NCBI GenBank assembly: GCA_963772335.1 | Contig: CAVYXF010000015.1 | Location: forward strand, 186,001-250,000 | Direction: 5' to 3' | Length of the DNA: 64,000 bases | Origin: CAVYXF01 sp963772335 | GTDB lineage: Bacteria; Pseudomonadota; Alphaproteobacteria; Rhizobiales; Rhodomicrobiaceae | Shown: positions 43,417-51,843 of the stretch, piece after piece | Position numbering within the stretch: position 1 is the stretch's first letter | Layout: the number at the start of each line of letters is the position of its first letter | Made by a program: the position numbers and the translations under genes | The notes under the pieces: generated by a model | What the model was told of the DNA's origin: nothing | The model's database searches: none | What the model saw: the letters and a program-made list of their open reading frames with translations, nothing else

Positions 43417-44487
43417 ATGCGTGACATCAATTCCAAACTGCGTGATCGCACCGGCGCTTCCAAGCGCGTCGTCGAGGCAGCCGATATGCCGACCAGCGGA
43501 TTTCCGGCGACCCGCCTTAGGCGAACCCGTCAGGCGGAATGGTCGCGTCGGCTGGTTCGCGAGCACCGTCTCACCGCGCACGACCTGATCTGGCCGATTT
43601 TCATTGTCGAGGGCAAAAACCAGCGCGTGCCGGTTGCCTCCATGCCCGGCGTCGAGCGCATGTCCGTCGACCTTGCCGTGGCTGCTGCCGAGGAGGCTGC
43701 GCGGCTCTCCATTCCCGCAATCGCCCTGTTCCCCTACACCGATCCCAAGCTGAGGGACGATCAGGCCAGCGAAGCCATCAATCCCGAAAATCTGGTCTGC
43801 CGCGCGGTCCGCGCCATCAAGCACGCCGTGCCGCAGATCGGCATCATCTGCGATGTGGCACTCGACCCCTACACCTCTCATGGCCATGACGGCATCCTCA
43901 TCGATGGCCGGATCGCCAATGACGAGAGCGTCGAGGTGCTGATCCGCCAGGCGCTGGTGCAGGCCGAGGCAGGCTGCGACGTCATCGCGCCCTCCGACAT
44001 GATGGACGGCCGGATCGGCGCCATCCGGGCCGCGCTCGAGCAGGCCGGCCGTAAGGACACGCTTATCATGGCCTATACGGCCAAATATGCCTCCGCGTTC
44101 TACGGCCCGTTCCGCGATGCGGTCGGCTCGAACTCGACGCTGAAGGGCGACAAGCGCACCTATCAGATGGACTATGCCAATTCCGACGAGGCGCTGCGCG
44201 AGGCCGAGTTCGACCTCGCTGAGGGTGCCGACATGATCATGGTCAAGCCCGGCATGCCTTATCTCGACATCCTGCGCCGCCTCAAGGACAGCTTCGGCGT
44301 GCCGACCTTCGCCTTTCAGGTGTCCGGCGAATATGCGATGCTGATGGCTGCTGCCGGCAATGGTTGGCTCGACCGCGACAAGGTGATCATCGAAAGCCTG
44401 ACCGGCTTCAAACGCGCCGGCGCTGACGGCATCCTCACCTATTTCGCGCCCGCTGCCGCGAAGCTCCTTCTGGAGACCGGCGCTTAA
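43417..44487 (+). CDS. hemB: Porphobilinogen synthase (delta-aminolevulinic acid dehydratase)
   Basis: The enzyme condenses two 5-aminolevulinate molecules in haem and chlorophyll synthesis. The product is 356 residues with Schiff-base lysines in MAYTAKYASAFYGPFR and MIMVKPGMPYLDILR. At the usual metal-site position the sequence reads DVALDPYTSHGHDG, with Asp/Ala rather than the three Cys of Zn enzymes, so it is the Mg-dependent alphaproteobacterial type. Confidence 0.96.
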   Translation: MRDINSKLRDRTGASKRVVEAADMPTSGFPATRLRRTRQAEWSRRLVREHRLTAHDLIWPIFIVEGKNQRVPVASMPGVERMSVDLAVAAAEEAARLSIPAIALFPYTDPKLRDDQASEAINPENLVCRAVRAIKHAVPQIGIICDVALDPYTSHGHDGILIDGRIANDESVEVLIRQALVQAEAGCDVIAPSDMMDGRIGAIRAALEQAGRKDTLIMAYTAKYASAFYGPFRDAVGSNSTLKGDKRTYQMDYANSDEALREAEFDLAEGADMIMVKPGMPYLDILRRLKDSFGVPTFAFQVSGEYAMLMAAAGNGWLDRDKVIIESLTGFKRAGADGILTYFAPAAAKLLLETGA

Positions 44488-44570
44488 TCCTGGTACATCT
44501 CCTTGCGAGAGCCCTCTGTGATCAGCATTTTGGGCTAATCCGGTCGGCTCGCGCACCTTGCTCTGTTGTC

Positions 44571-44590
44571 ATTCCCGCGAAAGCGGGAAT
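44571..44590. repeat. Palindromic hairpin repeat downstream of hemB
   Basis: attcccgc (44571-44578) pairs perfectly with gcgggaat (44583-44590) around a GAAA loop. It matches the common cattcccgcgaaagcgggaatg element seen scattered in many proteobacterial intergenic regions. No T run follows, so it is better described as a REP-like repeat than a classical terminator. Confidence 0.65.
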
Positions 44591-44705
44591 GAATCGAAAT
44601 CGCACGGCTTTTCAGTTCCGCTGGATAACCGGTTCCGCGGGTATGGCAGCATGCGCGTGAGAAGTCCGTCGCGACTTAAACGGTTCCCAAGCAGGAGATG
44701 AACGC

Positions 44706-45968
44706 ATGACGGCTGTGGCGCATGCTGGGCTGGGAGACGGCCCGGCCATTACCTTCCGCGATGTGTTCGAGGCGACCAAGCTCATCAGCGGAAAGGTCTT
44801 GCGAACACCCACCTTGCCCGCGCCGAAGCTGTCGCAGATGACCGGCGCGCAGGTCTTCGTCAAATATGAAAATCTGCAGATCACCGGCTCGTTCAAGGAT
44901 CGCGGCGCGCTCGTCAAGCTTATGTCGCTCAGCGATGAGGAGCGGCGCCGCGGCGTCATCGCCATGTCGGCCGGCAACCACGCCCAGTCGGTCGCGTTCC
45001 GCGCGCGCAAGCTCGGCATTCCCGTCGTCATTGTCATGCCGGAGCGCACACCTTTCGTGAAGGTGGGCAATACCGAGGCATTCGGCGCCGAGGTGATTCT
45101 TGCAGGTGAGACAGTCGCCGAGGCGCGCGAGCATGCCCTGATCATTGGCGAGGACCGCGGCCTCGTCTTCGTCCACCCCTATGACGATCCGCATGTGATG
45201 GCGGGCCAGGGTACGGTCGGTGCCGAGTTGCTGGAGGACCAGCCCGACCTCGATTGCGCGGTGTTTCCCATCGGCGGCGGCGGGCTGATCGCCGGCTCGG
45301 CTGTGGCGATGAAGAAGATGAAGCCGGATGTCGAGATCTTCGGCGTCGAATGTGCGCTCTATCCTTCAATGCAAGCGGCGCTGCGCGGCGAGGTGCCGGT
45401 CTGCGGTGGCCAGACGCTTGCCGAAGGCATTGCCGTTAAATCGGCCGGCACGCTGACTCTCCCGATCGTGCGGCAACTGATCTCGGACGTCATCCTCGCC
45501 AGCGAGGACCAGATTGAGCGCGCTGTCGCCGCCTTCATGTCTCTGCAAAAGACCATGGCGGAAGGTGCGGGGGCGGCCGGGCTAGCCGCGCTTCTCGCCG
45601 AGCCGGAGCGCTTCCGCGATCGCAAAGTCGGCCTGGTGCTCACCGGTGGCAACATCGACGTCCGCATGCTCGCCTCGATCATGGTGCGCAGCCTGGAGCG
45701 CGAGGACAAGATCATCTCGCTGCGGCTGGTGGTCGTCGATCAGCCCGGTATGCTCGGGCGCGTTGCGACCTGCCTTGGCTCGTCCGGCGCCAACATCCTC
45801 GAGGTCTCGCACCGCCCGATGTTCCTTGATGTGCCGGCAAAGGGCACCACGCTCGATGTCACGATCGAAGTGAAGGATGCATCGCACGGAATGCAGGTGA
45901 TCAGGGCGCTGGAGGCAAGCGGCTTTAGCGTCATCCGGCTCGATCGGCTGGCCGCAAACGGCGATTGA
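44706..45968 (+). CDS. ilvA: Threonine ammonia-lyase
   Basis: The enzyme deaminates threonine to 2-oxobutanoate, the first step toward isoleucine. The product is 420 residues: PLP domain with Lys64 in ITGSFKDRGAL, the SAGNHAQSVA asparagine loop and the PIGGGGLIAG phosphate-binding loop, then one C-terminal ACT domain (LRLVVVDQPGMLGRVATCLG). One ACT domain rather than two places it with the shorter alphaproteobacterial enzymes; distinction from the catabolic TdcB type is not certain. Confidence 0.9.
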   Translation: MTAVAHAGLGDGPAITFRDVFEATKLISGKVLRTPTLPAPKLSQMTGAQVFVKYENLQITGSFKDRGALVKLMSLSDEERRRGVIAMSAGNHAQSVAFRARKLGIPVVIVMPERTPFVKVGNTEAFGAEVILAGETVAEAREHALIIGEDRGLVFVHPYDDPHVMAGQGTVGAELLEDQPDLDCAVFPIGGGGLIAGSAVAMKKMKPDVEIFGVECALYPSMQAALRGEVPVCGGQTLAEGIAVKSAGTLTLPIVRQLISDVILASEDQIERAVAAFMSLQKTMAEGAGAAGLAALLAEPERFRDRKVGLVLTGGNIDVRMLASIMVRSLEREDKIISLRLVVVDQPGMLGRVATCLGSSGANILEVSHRPMFLDVPAKGTTLDVTIEVKDASHGMQVIRALEASGFSVIRLDRLAANGD

Positions 45969-46266
45969 GCCACGACCGGGCGGAGAGCGGCGACTTTATG
46001 CTTTTCTGGCGGAGAGAAGTCGTGCCTGCGATATGGCGATCATCGCCCGCCAAATCCGTCCCGCAGCTTGGCAGCAGAAGCAACTTACGGAATTGCAAAG
46101 AATTCTTCCGCCTGTTGCTCCGCACAACGAAGGCTTAATGCACTGCGGCAAGTTCGCAATGGTAAATGAAAAAAAACCGCGCCTTGATTTTGCGATGAGC
46201 TATCATTTAAGCTGTCGAGCAACGCTGTCCTATAGAGGAAGTTGTCGGTGGGAGTGAGGCTTAAAG

Positions 46267-47034
46267 GTGACAGAGCAGAGCCGACGTTTTCCTGAGTTCT
46301 ATGTGACCGCACCGCAGCCCTGTCCCTATCTCTCGGGTCGGCTAGAGAGAAAGATTTTTACCCACCTCACTCCCGATAAGCCGCGGTCTTTGATTGATAA
46401 TCTTCTCAAAGGCGGCTTCCGACGCAGCCAAAATATCGCCTACATGCCCTATTGCGACGGCTGCCAGGCCTGTGTCTCGGTTCGCATCCTGGTCGACGAG
46501 TTCAAGCCCGGACGCTCGATGCGGCGGATCCAGCGGCGCAATGCCGACCTGCAGTCGAGGCGTGTGAACGCGACAGCGACTTCGGAGCAATATGCCCTCT
46601 TTCGCGACTATATCGCCTCGCGCCACTGGGACGGCGGCATGGCGGATATGTCGGTGTTCGATTACTCGATGATGGTCGAGGACTCGACCGTGGACACTTT
46701 CATCACTGAGTACCGCCACCGGCCGGTTTCGCATCTGCTGGCAAGCGCCATCGGTGACATTCCGCTGGTCGGTGCCGTGCTGTGTGATCGCCTGAGCGAT
46801 GGCATCTCGCTGGTTTACAGCTTCTATGACCCCGAATTGCTCGACCGGAGTCTGGGCACGCACATCATCCTCGACCACATCGCTTACGCCAGGAGCCTGC
46901 GCCTGCCTTATGTCTATCTCGGCTATTGGATCGAAGGCTCGCGCAAGATGGCCTATAAAGCCCGCTTCCTCCCGCAGGAGCGCCTCACACGGCAGGGCTG
47001 GGTGAGGATCGACGAACCGGAAGACATCCGGTAA
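46267..47034 (+). CDS. bpt: Aspartate/glutamate leucyltransferase (arginyltransferase family)
   Basis: The enzyme adds leucine (or arginine) from charged tRNA to N-terminal acidic residues, marking proteins for ClpS/ClpAP. The product is 255 residues, starting from GTG 46267 with a GAGG upstream. Family signatures are FRRSQNIAYMPYCDGCQACV with the conserved CxxC pair, and YLGYWIEGSRKMAYKARFLP. In alphaproteobacteria the Bpt type is usual, but this cannot be separated from Ate by eye. Confidence 0.88.
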   Translation: MTEQSRRFPEFYVTAPQPCPYLSGRLERKIFTHLTPDKPRSLIDNLLKGGFRRSQNIAYMPYCDGCQACVSVRILVDEFKPGRSMRRIQRRNADLQSRRVNATATSEQYALFRDYIASRHWDGGMADMSVFDYSMMVEDSTVDTFITEYRHRPVSHLLASAIGDIPLVGAVLCDRLSDGISLVYSFYDPELLDRSLGTHIILDHIAYARSLRLPYVYLGYWIEGSRKMAYKARFLPQERLTRQGWVRIDEPEDIR

Positions 47035-47120
47035 GTCTCCGCGCTCCTCCAAGAGTGGTCAGTTCGGGTGGAACCGGGGCACCGCGCCAATCCGAACTGC
47101 GTCCCGTCGCGAGCCGAAGA

Positions 47121-47192
47121 CGAAGCAATCTATCCACATACTCAGTGCGTGCTGGTAGATTGCTTCGGGCTGCGGCAAGCAGCCCTCGCAAT
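47121..47192. repeat. Composite palindromic repeat between bpt and pnp
   Basis: cgaagcaatct (47121-47131) is inverted as agattgcttcg (47157-47167). The second arm also forms its own hairpin: attgc (47159-47163) with gcaat (47188-47192), and gggctgc with gcagccc inside. The attgcttcg...ctcgcaatgac pattern is, from general knowledge, an intergenic repeat of Rhizobiales. It lies just beyond the convergent ends of bpt and pnp and may stabilise their transcripts. Confidence 0.7.
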
Positions 47193-47216
47193 GACGAGTG
47201 GGAGCGCCGACGAGCG

Positions 47217-49343
47217 TCAGCCTGCGGCCTGCGCCGCTTCGCCCTGAATTTCCTTGCCGGTCTGCTGATCGACAACCTTCATCGACAGGCGAACCTTGCC
47301 GCGATCATCGAAGCCGAGCAGCTTGACATAGACTTCCTGGCCTTCCTTGACCACGTCCTTGACCTGCTTCGGGCGGCCGGGAGCGAGCTGCGAAACGTGG
47401 ACGAGGCCGTCCTTGGAGCCGAAGAAGTTAACGAAAGCACCGAATTCGACGATCTTCACCACCTTGCCCTTGTAGATCTCACCGATCTCAGGCTCGGACG
47501 CGATGGACTTGATGCGAAAGATCGCGTCCTCGATCGATTTGGCGTTAGCGGCGGCGACCTTCACCGTGCCGTCGTCATTGATGTCGATCTTGGCGCCGGT
47601 TTCCTCGACGATGCCGCGGATCACCGAACCACCCGAGCCAATCACCTCGCGGATCTTGTCGGTCGGGATGGTGATCATCTCGATACGCGGGGCAAACTCG
47701 CCGAGCTGGGTGCGCGCTGAATCCAGCGCCTTGCTCATCTCACCGAGGATATGCATCCGCCCTTCCTGCGCCTGGGCGAGAGCGACCTTCATGATCTCCG
47801 TGGTGATGCCGGTGATCTTGATATCCATCTGCAGTGAGGTCACGCCCTCGGACGTGCCGGCCACTTTGAAGTCCATATCGCCGAGGTGGTCCTCATCGCC
47901 GATGATGTCGGAAAGGACTGCATACGAGTCCTCCTCCTTGATCAGGCCCATCGCGATACCGGCGACCGGACGCTTCAGCGGCACGCCCGCATCCATCAGC
48001 GCGAGCGAGGAACCGCAAACAGTCGCCATTGAGGAGGAGCCGTTCGATTCGGTAATCTCAGAAACGACACGGATGGTGTAGGGGAACTGCTCGCTCGATG
48101 GCAGCATCGGATGCACCGCCCGCCAGGCCAGCTTGCCATGCCCGATTTCGCGCCGGCCGGGTGAGCCCATGCGGCCCGTTTCACCGACGGAATAGGGCGG
48201 GAAGTTATAGTGCAGCAGGAAGGTCTCCTTATAGGTGCCCTCCAGCGCATCGATCCACTGCTCGTCCTCGCCGGTGCCGAGGGTGGCCACGCACAGCGCC
48301 TGCGTCTCGCCGCGGGTGAACAATGCCGAGCCATGCGTGCGCGGCAGCACGCCCACTTCGCAAACGATCGGACGGACGGTCTTCAGGTCGCGCCCGTCGA
48401 TGCGTTTGGCGGTCTTGAGGGTGTTGTCGCGCATGACTGTCGCTTCGACATCCTTGAAGGCAGAGCTGAGCTCGGCGACGAGCGCGGCATCGCTTCCCTC
48501 GGGCGCGAGCTCCTCTCGCACCTTGGCCTTGATCTCGGCGACTTTTTCCTGGCGAGGCTGCTTTTCGGCGATCTGATAGGCCTTCTTCAGATCCTTCTCG
48601 GCGATCTTCTTGACCTTTGCGGCGAGCTCGCTGACCTTGGGCTCGAAATTCCAGGGTTCCTTCGCGGCATGCTCGGCGAGCCGAACGATGGCGTCGATCA
48701 CCGGCTGGAACGCCTCATGCCCGAAGGTGACAGCCCCGAGCATGATCTCCTCCGACAGCTCGTCGGCTTCGGATTCGACCATCAGCACCGCATCGCCCGT
48801 GCCGGCGACGACGAGATCGAGCTTGGAGTCCTTCTGCTGATCGACCATTGGGTTCAGCACATACTGGCCGTCGATATAGCCAACCCTGGCGGCGCCGATC
48901 GGGCCCATGAAAGGAATGCCGGACAGCGTCAGCGCCGCTGAGGCTGCGACCAAGGCGACGACGTCGGGATCGTTCTCCATGTCGTGTGAGAGCACGGTAA
49001 CGATCACCTGCACCTCGTTCTTGAAGCCGTCGGCGAACAACGGGCGAATCGGCCGATCGATCAGTCGGGAGACCAGCGTTTCCTTCTCGGAGGGACGGCC
49101 TTCGCGCTTGAAATAACCGCCGGGAATCTTGCCGGCGGCGTAGGTTTTTTCCTGATAGTTGACGGTGAGGGGGAAGAAATCCTGACCAGTTTTCGCCTCA
49201 CGGTCGGCGACCACCGTCGCGAGCACCGAGGTCTCGCCATATTGCGCCAGCACCGCGGCGGTCGCCTGGCGGGCCATGCGGCCGGTTTCGAATTTGAACG
49301 GGCGTCCAGCCCAGGTGATTTCTTCCCGATGTATTTCGAACAT
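47217..49343 (-). CDS. pnp: Polyribonucleotide nucleotidyltransferase
   Basis: The 3'-5' phosphorolytic exoribonuclease of the RNA degradosome. The product is 708 residues from ATG 49343. Two RNase PH domains (TGRMARQATAAVLAQYGETS; LCVATLGTGEDEQWIDALEG with GSSSMATVCGSSLALMDAG), a KH domain (IREVIGSGGSVIRGIVEETG) and an S1 domain (GEIYKGKVVKIVEFGAFVNF) are all present. It follows rpsO, the classical order, with a 316-base leader. Confidence 0.97.
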   Translation of the reverse strand: MFEIHREEITWAGRPFKFETGRMARQATAAVLAQYGETSVLATVVADREAKTGQDFFPLTVNYQEKTYAAGKIPGGYFKREGRPSEKETLVSRLIDRPIRPLFADGFKNEVQVIVTVLSHDMENDPDVVALVAASAALTLSGIPFMGPIGAARVGYIDGQYVLNPMVDQQKDSKLDLVVAGTGDAVLMVESEADELSEEIMLGAVTFGHEAFQPVIDAIVRLAEHAAKEPWNFEPKVSELAAKVKKIAEKDLKKAYQIAEKQPRQEKVAEIKAKVREELAPEGSDAALVAELSSAFKDVEATVMRDNTLKTAKRIDGRDLKTVRPIVCEVGVLPRTHGSALFTRGETQALCVATLGTGEDEQWIDALEGTYKETFLLHYNFPPYSVGETGRMGSPGRREIGHGKLAWRAVHPMLPSSEQFPYTIRVVSEITESNGSSSMATVCGSSLALMDAGVPLKRPVAGIAMGLIKEEDSYAVLSDIIGDEDHLGDMDFKVAGTSEGVTSLQMDIKITGITTEIMKVALAQAQEGRMHILGEMSKALDSARTQLGEFAPRIEMITIPTDKIREVIGSGGSVIRGIVEETGAKIDINDDGTVKVAAANAKSIEDAIFRIKSIASEPEIGEIYKGKVVKIVEFGAFVNFFGSKDGLVHVSQLAPGRPKQVKDVVKEGQEVYVKLLGFDDRGKVRLSMKVVDQQTGKEIQGEAAQAAG

Positions 49344-49659
49344 TTCTAATAAGTCCAATGGTTCGTGCCGGCGCGGAATGCGCCGGAAGTGCTTTCGATC
49401 GTTGGTTGCGGAAGTAGCCTTAGCGCAAAACGCGGCTGGCGAATAGGGTCGATACAGGAATTTACCTGGAACGGTTCGCCCCTCGCCCCGCCCGATTGCC
49501 GCAGGGCCTGGCTTAACAGAATTTCACCAAGCAAAGGCAGCGCCATAGCTCGAGAAAGCTCTGATCTGCTGTGAGCATCGATGTTGGGCGACAGCCCACG
49601 CCGTCGGCGCCCGACAGCGCCGCCAGGCACTTTTGGACTGTCTTGCGGCAGATCGCGCT
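49344..49659 (-). promoter_or_regulatory. pnp leader region with GC-rich hairpin
   Basis: These 316 bases between rpsO and pnp hold no gene. A perfect 7-bp hairpin, ccggcgc (49368-49374) with gcgccgg (49380-49386), lies about 25 bases before the pnp start on the transcribed strand. In enterobacteria pnp is autoregulated through a leader stem processed by RNase III; this hairpin is the obvious candidate for an equivalent, which is inference. A further GC-rich inverted repeat near 49582-49616 may end the rpsO transcript. Confidence 0.45.
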
Positions 49660-49929
49660 CTAGCGACGGATGCCCAGCCGCTCGATCAACGCCCGATAGC
49701 GGGACTCGTCCTTCGCCTTGAGATAATCGAGCTGGCGGCGGCGTTGGCTGACCATCTTTAAAAGGCCCCGGCGGGAATGGTTGTCCGCCTTGTGGGTCTT
49801 GAAATGCTCGGTCAGATTGACGATGCGCTCCGTGAGGATCGCAACCTGCACGTCCGGCGAGCCGGTATCGCCCTCTTTGGTGGCATATTCGGAAATGAGC
49901 GTCTGCTTACGCTCAGCGGTAATCGACAT
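49660..49929 (-). CDS. rpsO: 30S ribosomal protein S15
   Basis: The product is 89 residues, the normal S15 length, with the signature EGDTGSPDVQVAILTERI and the RNA-binding KTHKADNHSRRGLLKMVSQR. It lies between truB (30-base gap) and pnp on the same strand. Confidence 0.98.
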   Translation of the reverse strand: MSITAERKQTLISEYATKEGDTGSPDVQVAILTERIVNLTEHFKTHKADNHSRRGLLKMVSQRRRQLDYLKAKDESRYRALIERLGIRR

Positions 49930-49959
49930 CGGTCATCTCTCTTTCTGGCCCGGACTTCA

Positions 49960-50883
49960 CTACAGCGGCAGATTGAACACCCGTGTGGGCTTCAGCTCGC
50001 CGCGGTCCACCTCGCCGAGCGCGACAAGCGTGCCGCGCGAGGTTGCGTAGATCAGTCCGCTGTGGATGGGAGCGTCGCGTCCGCGAAGGATGATCGACTT
50101 GCCCCGTTTCAGCTCGGCCGCGTCGGAACCGCTGACAGCCAGCGCCGGGATGCCGTCCAGCGCGGTCTCAACGGGTCGCAATACTGATTTCAGCGCATCG
50201 CGGCCGTCGGCACTATTGCTCAAACGCTCCAGGGTTTCCAGCGGAATCGCGTCCCGCTCGCAAAGCGGCCCGACGCGTGTGCGGCGCAGCTCCGCCACAT
50301 GACCGAAACAGCCGAGCAGCCTGCCGAGATCGCGCGCCAGCGCCCGAACATAAGTGCCCTTGCCGCATTCTGCCTCGAACAGGCAGCTGTCCGGTCCTGG
50401 CATCTCGACGATGTCAAGGCTGGTGATCTCGACCGGGCGCGGCGCGATGTCGAACGTCTCGCCGTCGCGGGCGAGATCATAGGCCCGCTCACCGGCAATC
50501 TTGATCGCGGAATAGCGCGGCGGCGTCTGCATGATCGTGCCGCGGAACTGCGGCAGCAGCGCTTCGATCGCCTCGCGGCTCGGACGGGCATTGCTTTCGT
50601 GAACAACCTGTCCTTCCGCATCGTCCGTGTCGGTCTCGGCGCCCCAGCGGACCAGGAAGCGATAGCCCTTCACGCTGTCCATGACATGTGGGATGGTTTT
50701 CGTTGCCTCGCCGAAGGCCACCGGCAGCACGCCAGTCGCGAGCGGGTCGAGCGTGCCGGCATGGCCGGCCTTCTCGGCATCGAACAGCCGCTTAACCTTG
50801 TTCAGCACGTGGGTCGAGGTCATCGACTGCGGCTTATCGAGGATCAGCCAGCCATGGACAGGGGTGCCTTTGCGACGGCCCAT
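49960..50883 (-). CDS. truB: tRNA pseudouridine(55) synthase
   Basis: The enzyme makes pseudouridine 55 in the T loop of tRNAs. The product is 307 residues. The catalytic Asp is in HAGTLDPLATGVLPVA (motif II); GWLILDKPQSMTST starts the protein and SAIKIAGERAYDLAR and CGKGTYVRALARDLG follow. Gene order rbfA-truB-rpsO is conserved. Confidence 0.96.
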   Translation of the reverse strand: MGRRKGTPVHGWLILDKPQSMTSTHVLNKVKRLFDAEKAGHAGTLDPLATGVLPVAFGEATKTIPHVMDSVKGYRFLVRWGAETDTDDAEGQVVHESNARPSREAIEALLPQFRGTIMQTPPRYSAIKIAGERAYDLARDGETFDIAPRPVEITSLDIVEMPGPDSCLFEAECGKGTYVRALARDLGRLLGCFGHVAELRRTRVGPLCERDAIPLETLERLSNSADGRDALKSVLRPVETALDGIPALAVSGSDAAELKRGKSIILRGRDAPIHSGLIYATSRGTLVALGEVDRGELKPTRVFNLPL

Positions 50884-50909
50884 GCGTATTGCGCTCCAAG
50901 GTACGACGA

Positions 50910-51296
50910 TCAGTCCAGGTCCCGCGCCACCGTCGGAGAACGGAGCAAGGCATCGATCCTTTCCGCTTCATCGAAAGTCTCGTCAAGGCGGAAGGCGAGA
51001 TCGGGCATGAATTTCAGGTCCACACGTTTGGCCAGCTCGCCGCGCAGGAAACGCTGATGGCGGCTCAAGGCAGCGACGATGCCGCCGCCGGCCTCTCCGC
51101 TCGCAAAGGGCCGCGCGAATACGGTTGCATGGCGCAGATCGGGGCTGACCTTCACTTCGGTGACGGTGATAGAGCGGCCTTCAAGCTCAGGATCGGCGAC
51201 ATCGCCGCGCGCCAGGATTTCCGCCAGGGCATGACGCAGTATTTCGCCGACGCGAAGTTGACGCTGTGACGGCCCTTTGGCCTGATGACGTACCAT
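50910..51296 (-). CDS. rbfA: Ribosome-binding factor A
   Basis: RbfA matures the 16S rRNA 5' end on the 30S subunit. The product is 128 residues, with QLRVGEILRHALAEILARGD at the N-terminus and the KH-type core ITVTEVKVSPDLRHATVFA and LRGELAKRVDLKFMPDLAF. It lies 26 bases before truB. Confidence 0.95.
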   Translation of the reverse strand: MVRHQAKGPSQRQLRVGEILRHALAEILARGDVADPELEGRSITVTEVKVSPDLRHATVFARPFASGEAGGGIVAALSRHQRFLRGELAKRVDLKFMPDLAFRLDETFDEAERIDALLRSPTVARDLD

Positions 51297-51364
51297 TTTC
51301 GTCCTCTGCGAAGATGGAAGCTGGCGGTTTTAATACCGCGCCGGACACAGAGCAACCGTGTTGA

Positions 51365-51763
51365 TTACGCAAGCAGGCCGATGCGGTGTCCATAAGCGGC
51401 GAGCGCGAAAGCGGCGGTGCTGAAAATTGCGGCGTTCCAGACCTTGCGCCAGCGGCTGAGGTCCGCACTGTCCTCTGGCTCGATGATCGGGGCAAGGAAA
51501 GCGTAATAGACCGCCTGCGTCGCAAGACCGGTGCCCAGCAGCCAGACCGCCCATCCGCTTCTGAGCACCAAAGCCAGGCCGGCCCCGCCATAGATCAGAG
51601 CCGAGCCGCACATGAACCAGACGCGGTTGCGGTCGGGTTCTCGCTTTCCGCTCAACTTTTCTAGCGCGCGATCGAGAAACCACTCTTTGCGCGCCCGCCA
51701 CAGCACGAGCGCCGCAGCAACCAGGTAGAAAAGCCCAAGAACCGTCAGGATCACGATCATCAC
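51365..51763 (-). CDS. Small membrane protein of unknown function
   Basis: The product is 132 residues with four predicted membrane helices (VILTVLGLFYLVAAALVLW; ALIYGGAGLALVLRSGWAVW; LLGTGLATQAVYYAFL; AIFSTAAFALAAYG) and a positively charged loop after the first. I do not recognise the family. It lies between infB (stop at 51844) and rbfA, an unusual insertion into an otherwise standard translation operon. Confidence 0.7.
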   Translation of the reverse strand: MMIVILTVLGLFYLVAAALVLWRARKEWFLDRALEKLSGKREPDRNRVWFMCGSALIYGGAGLALVLRSGWAVWLLGTGLATQAVYYAFLAPIIEPEDSADLSRWRKVWNAAIFSTAAFALAAYGHRIGLLA

Positions 51764-51843
51764 GTGAGAGCTGATCCCCCTTGCACCAGCACGTCGTCAC
51801 ACTGCACCGCATGGATAAGGTAGCGCACGGAAGTGACGGCTTC

